Shown piece after piece: positions 59,166 to 64,000 of a DNA stretch of 64,000 nt. Location: the NCBI RefSeq assembly GCF_022814725.1, contig NZ_CP093442.1, positions 2,914,001 to 2,978,000 of the forward strand, given 5' to 3'. This DNA is from Bdellovibrio reynosensis (GTDB lineage Bacteria; Bdellovibrionota; Bdellovibrionia; Bdellovibrionales; Bdellovibrionaceae). The number at the start of each line of letters is the position of its first letter. The first letter of the stretch is position 1. A program made the position numbers and the translations under genes. The notes below the pieces were generated by a model, which worked only from the letters and a program-made list of their open reading frames with translations, did not search any database and had not been told where the DNA came from.

Positions 59166-60362
59166 ATGAAGTTAGGTGTAGAAGTTCTTTTAGCAAATCC
59201 AAAAATGCTTAAAAGCCTTAAAGGCAAACGCGTGGGTTTAGTTTGTCACCCAGCGAGTGTTGATGAAAACCTGCAACACAGTTTGGATCTGCTTTCTAAA
59301 AAAATAAAACTTTCTTGTGCGTTCGGTCCTCAGCATGGTGTGCGCGGCGATAAGCAAGATAACATGATTGAAAGCCCTGACTTTGTTGATCCTGTTCACA
59401 ATATTCCTATTTTCAGTCTTTATGGTGAAGTTCGCAGACCAACACCTGAAATGATGGAACACTTTGATGTTCTGCTATTTGATCTACAGGATCTAGGCTG
59501 CCGCATTTACACTTTTATCACGACTTTGCTTTACGTGATGGAAGAGTGTGCGAAGTTAGGTAAAGAAGTTATCGTGCTTGATCGTCCAAATCCCGCAGGT
59601 CGCCCGATTGAAGGGTTTAAAATGTTACCTGGTTGGGAGTCCTTCGTCGGAGCAGCACCAATCCCTATGCGCCACGGTCTGACTGTGGGTGAGTTGGCTT
59701 TATACTTTAAAGATTACTACAAAATGGATTTGAAACTTCAGGTCGTGAAAATGAAAGGTTATGCACCTTCTAAAGGACCGGGTTTTGGTTGGGACATGAA
59801 GCGCGCGTGGGTGAATCCTTCACCGAATGCAGCAAGTTTAAACATGGCCCGCGCTTATTCAGGAACTGTATTAATTGAAGGAACCACTTTATCTGAAGCA
59901 CGCGGTACGACCAGAGCTTTAGAAATCATTGGAGCTTCTGATATCGATTTTGCCGAAGTCCTCGTGCGCATGAAAAAGAAAGCGCCGCAATGGTTTAAGG
60001 GAGTTCTTCTGCGTGAATGTTTCTTTGAACCCACTTTCCATAAACATGTCGGAAAACTTTGTCATGGTTTCCAATTCCACACGGATATTCCGATGTACAA
60101 GCATGACTTGTTTAAACCATTCCGTTTGACTGCACTGATGCTGAAGGTGATTCGCGAAATGCATCCAGACTATCCAATCTATCGTGATTTCGCCTATGAA
60201 TATGTTCGTGACCGTTTGGCGTTTGATGTGATCAACGGTGGACCGGCTTTGAAAGATTGGATTGAAGATAAAAAAGCCACTGTTAAAGATCTTGAAAAAG
60301 CATTAAGTGCCGATGAAAAATCCTGGGCTAAAGAGCGAAAGAAATATCTTTTGTATAAGTAA
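59166..60362 (+). CDS. namZ: DUF1343/NamZ-family exo-N-acetylmuramidase
   Basis: The 398-residue protein matches the DUF1343 (YbbC) family, whose characterised member NamZ removes N-acetylmuramic acid from the non-reducing ends of peptidoglycan fragments. Motifs: KRVGLVCHPASVD, FGPQHGVRGDKQDNMIES (catalytic region with the conserved Glu), FDVLLFDLQDLGCRIYT, DRPNPAGR, PMRHGLTVGELA, WVNPSPNAAS and EGTTLSEARGTT. No signal peptide is seen, so cytoplasmic use of wall fragments, or export by another route, is implied. AAGGA lies six bases before the ATG. In a predator it fits use of prey peptidoglycan. Confidence 0.9.
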   Translation: MKLGVEVLLANPKMLKSLKGKRVGLVCHPASVDENLQHSLDLLSKKIKLSCAFGPQHGVRGDKQDNMIESPDFVDPVHNIPIFSLYGEVRRPTPEMMEHFDVLLFDLQDLGCRIYTFITTLLYVMEECAKLGKEVIVLDRPNPAGRPIEGFKMLPGWESFVGAAPIPMRHGLTVGELALYFKDYYKMDLKLQVVKMKGYAPSKGPGFGWDMKRAWVNPSPNAASLNMARAYSGTVLIEGTTLSEARGTTRALEIIGASDIDFAEVLVRMKKKAPQWFKGVLLRECFFEPTFHKHVGKLCHGFQFHTDIPMYKHDLFKPFRLTALMLKVIREMHPDYPIYRDFAYEYVRDRLAFDVINGGPALKDWIEDKKATVKDLEKALSADEKSWAKERKKYLLYK

Positions 60363-60379
60363 GATGGAAAGATAAAAGC

Positions 60380-60784
60380 ATGACGCAATTACCTTTTATG
60401 GGCCGCCGAGTTTTAATTGTCGATGATAATTTCACCGACCGGCTTATCCTCAAAGAGATGTTAAAAGGTTTGGGCTTTACTGATATTCAGGAAGCTGAAG
60501 ACGGCGCCATTGCTGAAAGTAAGATCGACAACGCAGTTCAGACAAAAAATCCATTTCATTTGGTATTCTTAGATATTCGCATGCCTCGTCAAGGGGGCCT
60601 ATCTTTACTTGACCGTCTTCGTGCAAACTCAAAAACCCACGACCTTTACGTGATCATGATGACGGCAACAGCAAGTTTAGAAAATATCGAAGGTTCGCTA
60701 AAACTAGGCGTGAACGATTTTATCGTAAAACCGTTTAATCCTGATGTGATCGCCAGCAAAGTAAAAGCGATCCAATTTAAATAA
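60380..60784 (+). CDS. Single-domain response regulator (CheY-like)
   Basis: The 134-residue protein is a receiver only: RRVLIVDDNFTDRLILKEML, acceptor Asp65 in LVFLDIRMPRQGG, MTATAS (Thr/Ser switch) and the Lys in FIVKPFNP. With no output domain it should act by binding a partner, such as a flagellar switch or a kinase. It follows namZ by 17 bases and may be co-transcribed. It is far from the chemotaxis cluster, which lacks a cheY in this window. Confidence 0.92.
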   Translation: MTQLPFMGRRVLIVDDNFTDRLILKEMLKGLGFTDIQEAEDGAIAESKIDNAVQTKNPFHLVFLDIRMPRQGGLSLLDRLRANSKTHDLYVIMMTATASLENIEGSLKLGVNDFIVKPFNPDVIASKVKAIQFK

Positions 60785-60785
60785 T

Positions 60786-61352
60786 TTATTTTTTGATCGA
60801 AGTGTCAGCTTTTTCTTGGGGTGCGGTATTCCAAGAAAAGCTTTTCATAATCTGATTGCAGCTTTGCAGGGATTTCGCAAAAACCGGCTTATCAGCAAGA
60901 CAAGTTAGAATGGCCACGCGATCTTCATTTTTCAAAATCACTTGGCGAATCTGTTTGTTTTTAGATCTAGAAAGCATATCCACAACCAATGCCGGACTGC
61001 CATTTAAAGAAAAATTCTTAGCAGAGATCACTTCAAAACCATAACTAGGATAATCACGCATCCACTTACGGGTATAAAGTTCTAAAGAAGCATCCTTAGC
61101 TACTTTGTCAGTACGAATACTGAGGCTGCCATCTTTGGCGTTTTTTGCGCCAAAACGGACTGTATCAAGCAGACTGCTTTCTGATCCAGCTACGGGGATC
61201 CAATCAGTGCCTTCGGTTTTTAGGCTAAAACCTTTGTGCAAGAAATAAAGACCTTTTTCAGGCGCAGTAAAAGCCGACGTGCTCGTCGCCGGATAAGGGG
61301 CGGCAAATACTTGAAAGCTTAATAAAAGAATAAAGCCAATGAAAGTCTTCAC
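60786..61352 (-). CDS. Exported protein of unknown function
   Basis: The 188-residue product has a signal peptide (MKTFIGFILLLSFQVFAAP, cut after VFA). The mature part looks like a small alpha/beta domain with KGFSLKTEGTDW, DGSLSIRTDKV and a Cys pair in ILTCLADKP and LQSCNQIMKSFSW, the latter resembling the ends of proteins that score peptide hydrophobic burial such as PsbP/DUF1795-like folds; I do not claim the family. The GTG start at 61352 overlaps the upstream stop (GTGA). It is third in the mutY operon. Confidence 0.75.
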   Translation of the reverse strand: MKTFIGFILLLSFQVFAAPYPATSTSAFTAPEKGLYFLHKGFSLKTEGTDWIPVAGSESSLLDTVRFGAKNAKDGSLSIRTDKVAKDASLELYTRKWMRDYPSYGFEVISAKNFSLNGSPALVVDMLSRSKNKQIRQVILKNEDRVAILTCLADKPVFAKSLQSCNQIMKSFSWNTAPQEKADTSIKK

Positions 61353-62365
61353 TCTTTAAGAGTAGCTTGGGCTGCGCCTTCTAGGCAAGGCCCTAAATCG
61401 TCGGGCAACTGTAGAATGTAAATTTGTTTTTTATCTTCAAATGTTCGTAAGAAAGCCAATTTCTCGGGGGTTTCTGAAGATATAGCAGGGGCTGTGAGTG
61501 AATCTGTTCCCTTAAATACGACCTGAGTGCACTTTTTTTCAAGATTATAAACTTCAATCTGGTAATACTTTTCGCCCTTACGAAGGATACTATAAAAAAG
61601 CCTTGCCGGTGGTCGTGGTGCAAAGATCAGGTCTTTATAATCACCCTCATTAGCTTTTAAATCTTGGGCTGTTCTAGTTTTTAAATCGTAAAAACGTAAT
61701 TTCTGTTCTGAAGTTTTTAAATTTTTATCGACCCAAACAAGACTGTTCTGATCGGGCGTTATAGCTGCAAATCTTTTTTCTTTATCTTTTTCTGAAGCCA
61801 CGACGGTGACCGGAAGACTTTTTAAATCAATGCGATAAATACCGACAACATCACGGCGGGAACTAAAATAAATCGCAGGGCGGGTGGGATTGGAAACAAA
61901 CATAGGCTCGCCGTCATACCCCGGCTGATGAGTGATACGCAGAATATCTGTTCCGAATAAATCACTCATATAAAGATCTGAAGGCGGAAATTCTTTATCG
62001 AAAGTCTTATTTAACAAAGGACTTTCTTTAATTTCATCTGTGGTTGAAGCGTAAATGATTTCAGATTCACTGATGTAACTACCATCAAACGCATCGCCAT
62101 CTGAATAGGTGACTCTGCGAACTTTGTTAGAAGTTAAATCTAGTTCATAGATCTGCCAGCCGCGGTGATTGTTTTTATCTAAGCGGCTAAAAAGGATCTT
62201 CTTATTATCCAAAGAAAAGCGCGGATGAGCATGGTCACCAATGAAGGTAAGCTGTTTTGAATCCTTCGCTAAAAGATAATCAGGGGTAAGCAAGTTTTTA
62301 GTGACACTGATGTGCGAACAGCCAAGAAACAAAAGCAAGCTGCCAATCGAGATGAGAATCTTCAT
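61349..62365 (-). CDS. TolB-like beta-propeller lipoprotein
   Basis: The 338-residue protein has a lipoprotein signal ending LLFLGC (lipid Cys16) followed by PD40/WD40-like blades: TFIGDHAHPRFSLDNKKILFSR, WQIYELDLTSNKVRRVTYSDGDAFDGSY, LYMSDLFGTDILRITH and a further set ending KQIYILQLPDD. This resembles the propeller of TolB and of dipeptidyl peptidases but without a TolB N-terminal domain or a hydrolase. It probably mediates binding at the periplasmic side of a membrane. It overlaps mutY by four bases. Confidence 0.82.
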   Translation of the reverse strand: MKILISIGSLLLFLGCSHISVTKNLLTPDYLLAKDSKQLTFIGDHAHPRFSLDNKKILFSRLDKNNHRGWQIYELDLTSNKVRRVTYSDGDAFDGSYISESEIIYASTTDEIKESPLLNKTFDKEFPPSDLYMSDLFGTDILRITHQPGYDGEPMFVSNPTRPAIYFSSRRDVVGIYRIDLKSLPVTVVASEKDKEKRFAAITPDQNSLVWVDKNLKTSEQKLRFYDLKTRTAQDLKANEGDYKDLIFAPRPPARLFYSILRKGEKYYQIEVYNLEKKCTQVVFKGTDSLTAPAISSETPEKLAFLRTFEDKKQIYILQLPDDLGPCLEGAAQATLKE

Positions 62366-63345
62366 GCTTCAACCTTATTCAAAACTTTTTGCAGCAACGA
62401 AGAAGGATTGACCTTTTTTAGCTCTTTTAAAGCCACCCACTGAAGGTTTTTTCCAGTCAGGGATTTCTTTGCTGTGATTTGAATAAAGATATCATGATGA
62501 GTGATGTTGTGTTTAGCATCATAGGCCTTAGGCTTGCTTTTTTCTTTAGAAATCTCCCCAGGAAAAATCATCTGCCCTTTAAGGAATGGGGTGTAATCAT
62601 TTGTTATAAGGGCGACCTTTTTATCTTTGATCGCAACTTGCGGCTTCCACACCCAGACTTCCGATTCTTTGCGCGGCTTTTTTAGCGGTAACGTTTCAAT
62701 CAAACCTTTTTCACGGGCCACACAAGCACTTGCCCACGGGCAAAGAATGCAAGTCACTTTTTGCGGGGTACAAACCGTAGCCCCTAGCTCCATCAAACCT
62801 TGATTGACGACATCGGCTTGTCCCAGTTTTGACAACTCATCAGAAATATTCTGTAACTGCTCGCGACCTTTGTTATTCCACCATTCTAGTTTTAAACCAA
62901 AGCGACGGGATAGAACACGAATCACGTTGCCATCTAAAACGCCGACCTTTTCCCCAAAGGCGATACTTGCAACCGCGCGGGAAGTGTAGGGCCCAAAACC
63001 AGGAAGCTCTAAAAGTTCGGCGGCTGTTTGCGGGAACCCTTGTGCAGAAAGTGCTTTGGCAGCTTTATGAAGGTTGCGCGCGCGGGAATAATAACCCAAA
63101 CCCGCCCAAGCTTCTAAAACTTCATTTTCAGGTGCATTGGCAAGTTTATGCACGGTTGAAAACTTCGTAAGAAATTTTTCGAAATAAGGAATGACCGCAA
63201 CGACGGTGGTTTGTTGCAACATAACTTCGGAAAGCCAGATGCGATAGGGATCTTTATTAGCTCGCCAAGGAAGGTCGCGGTGGTTTTTTTTGTACCATTG
63301 CGTAAGCTGTTTATGATCGAGTTTATAGTCGTATTGTGCCGTCAT
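62362..63345 (-). CDS. mutY: A/G-specific adenine DNA glycosylase
   Basis: The 327-residue repair enzyme removes adenine opposite 8-oxoguanine. It has catalytic Glu40 in WLSEVMLQQTTV, the helix-hairpin-helix LPGFGPYTSRAVASIAFG, catalytic Asp138 in GVLDGNVIRVLSR, the [4Fe-4S] cysteines C192, C199, C202 and C208 (C-x6-C-x2-C-x5-C), and a shortened C-terminal NUDIX-like domain. It heads an operon with two exported proteins, an odd grouping. The ribosome site is weak. It is divergent from the agmatinase gene, 38 bases away. Confidence 0.95.
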   Translation of the reverse strand: MTAQYDYKLDHKQLTQWYKKNHRDLPWRANKDPYRIWLSEVMLQQTTVVAVIPYFEKFLTKFSTVHKLANAPENEVLEAWAGLGYYSRARNLHKAAKALSAQGFPQTAAELLELPGFGPYTSRAVASIAFGEKVGVLDGNVIRVLSRRFGLKLEWWNNKGREQLQNISDELSKLGQADVVNQGLMELGATVCTPQKVTCILCPWASACVAREKGLIETLPLKKPRKESEVWVWKPQVAIKDKKVALITNDYTPFLKGQMIFPGEISKEKSKPKAYDAKHNITHHDIFIQITAKKSLTGKNLQWVALKELKKVNPSSLLQKVLNKVEA

Positions 63346-63383
63346 CCGCGGTAATGTATTCTTCGAATAATTGAGGAGTCAAT

Positions 63384-64000
63384 ATGGAATACAAACCCTT
63401 AAGCGGACGCGAGTTTCCCCGATTTTCCGCGATTAAAACCTTCTTTAGACTGCCCTACGTTGAAGTTGATGCAGACTATGAAGTAGGAATCTTCGGAATC
63501 CCTTACGACGGGGGAGTTTCTTACAGACCAGGTTCCCGTTTTGCGCCTGCTAAAGTGCGTGAAGTATCAAGTTTAGGCCGTGGCTTCCACATGACCCGCG
63601 CTGAAAACTTTTTTGAAAAATTAAAAGTCGCTGACATCGGCGATTGCCCGACAGTTCCTATTGATCAAAAACAAACTTACGAAAAAATTGAAAAGTTCGT
63701 TGGCGAGCTGGTCGCTAAAAACAAACGCTTCTTAGCGGTGGGTGGTGACCATTCAACAACGCTACCAGTGTTGCGGGCCTTAAGAAAAAAATACGGAAAG
63801 CCGTTGGCATTCATACATTGGGATGCGCATTTAGACACTTACCCTGCAGCGTGGGGGCAAGAATACCATCACGGGGCATTTGCTCGTCACGCAGTTGAAG
63901 AAGGCTTAGTAGATCCAAAAAAGATGATACAAATCGGAATCCGCGGCCCCTTAGCAGGTGGTGATGATTTAGATTTCGTGAACAAACACGGCATTCGCGT
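63384..64000 (+). CDS. speB: Agmatinase/arginase family hydrolase, 5' part
   Basis: The first 205 codons of a ureohydrolase are present; the gene runs off the window. Manganese-site motifs are visible: VGGDHSTTLP, IHWDAHLDTYP and HHGAFARHAVEEG, with IPYDGGVSYRPGSRFAP near the N-terminus, a pattern closer to agmatinase (SpeB) than arginase. It would release urea from agmatine in putrescine synthesis or arginine use. GAGGAG lies seven bases before the ATG, in the loop of a small ATTGA/TCAAT hairpin. Confidence 0.88.
   Translation, partial: MEYKPLSGREFPRFSAIKTFFRLPYVEVDADYEVGIFGIPYDGGVSYRPGSRFAPAKVREVSSLGRGFHMTRAENFFEKLKVADIGDCPTVPIDQKQTYEKIEKFVGELVAKNKRFLAVGGDHSTTLPVLRALRKKYGKPLAFIHWDAHLDTYPAAWGQEYHHGAFARHAVEEGLVDPKKMIQIGIRGPLAGGDDLDFVNKHGIR

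Overview
This window reads as chromosome of a predatory Gram-negative bacterium of the Bdellovibrio type. The inference rests on gene content: menaquinone as quinone, many exported lipoproteins, three chymotrypsin-fold secreted proteases, a prolyl oligopeptidase, an exo-muramidase of the NamZ (DUF1343) family, an HNH endonuclease of a kind that is multi-copy in Bdellovibrio, and above all two PBP4-type DD-peptidase genes each followed by an exported ankyrin-repeat protein. The last arrangement matches the prey-rounding enzyme and self-protection pair known from Bdellovibrio bacteriovorus (Bd3459/Bd3460). The species cannot be fixed from the sequence alone. No rRNA, tRNA, CRISPR array, insertion sequence or prophage was seen.

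Layout. 0-10 kb: menaquinone synthesis (3' end of menB; menG and a DAHP synthase on the minus strand; coupled menF-menD-menH on the plus strand), interrupted by exported proteins of unknown role. 10-20 kb: two secreted serine proteases, proline iminopeptidase, a BrkB/YihY membrane protein, a soluble hybrid histidine kinase, homogentisate dioxygenase, a DUF6624 protein coupled to adenosine deaminase, and transketolase. 20-27 kb: a chemotaxis cluster (mcp, cheW, cheA-cheR-cheB). 27-36 kb: a third serine protease, a prolyl oligopeptidase lipoprotein, a receiver-cNMP protein, poly(A) polymerase, an alpha/beta hydrolase, a DEAD-box helicase and a BON-domain protein. 36-47 kb: an accessory-looking block with sodC, the duplicated PBP4-ankyrin modules, two paralogous lipoproteins with one ankyrin-like hairpin each, an HNH endonuclease, a 7-bp tandem repeat, a proline-rich lipoprotein with a formylglycine-generating-enzyme fold, and an LrgA/LrgB pair. 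47.8-58.7 kb: a nearly complete heme pathway, hemA-hemCD-hemL-(kinase-regulator)-hemE-hemN-hemY-hemH on the minus strand, divergent from hemB. 58.7-64 kb: NamZ, a lone receiver protein, mutY followed by two exported proteins, and the start of an agmatinase gene.

How the parts fit. DAHP synthase, menF, menD, menH, menB and menG are successive suppliers and users of chorismate on the way to menaquinone. The heme operon is tightly overlapped and carries its own two-component system translationally coupled to hemE, which suggests dedicated control of heme output. The exported proteases, DD-peptidases, NamZ-like enzyme and ankyrin proteins fit digestion of prey protein and wall with protection of the predator's own wall. 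At several genes, most clearly the protease at 26993 and the oligopeptidase at 27851, the ribosome-binding site and start codon lie inside a strong predicted hairpin, which points to control of translation initiation.
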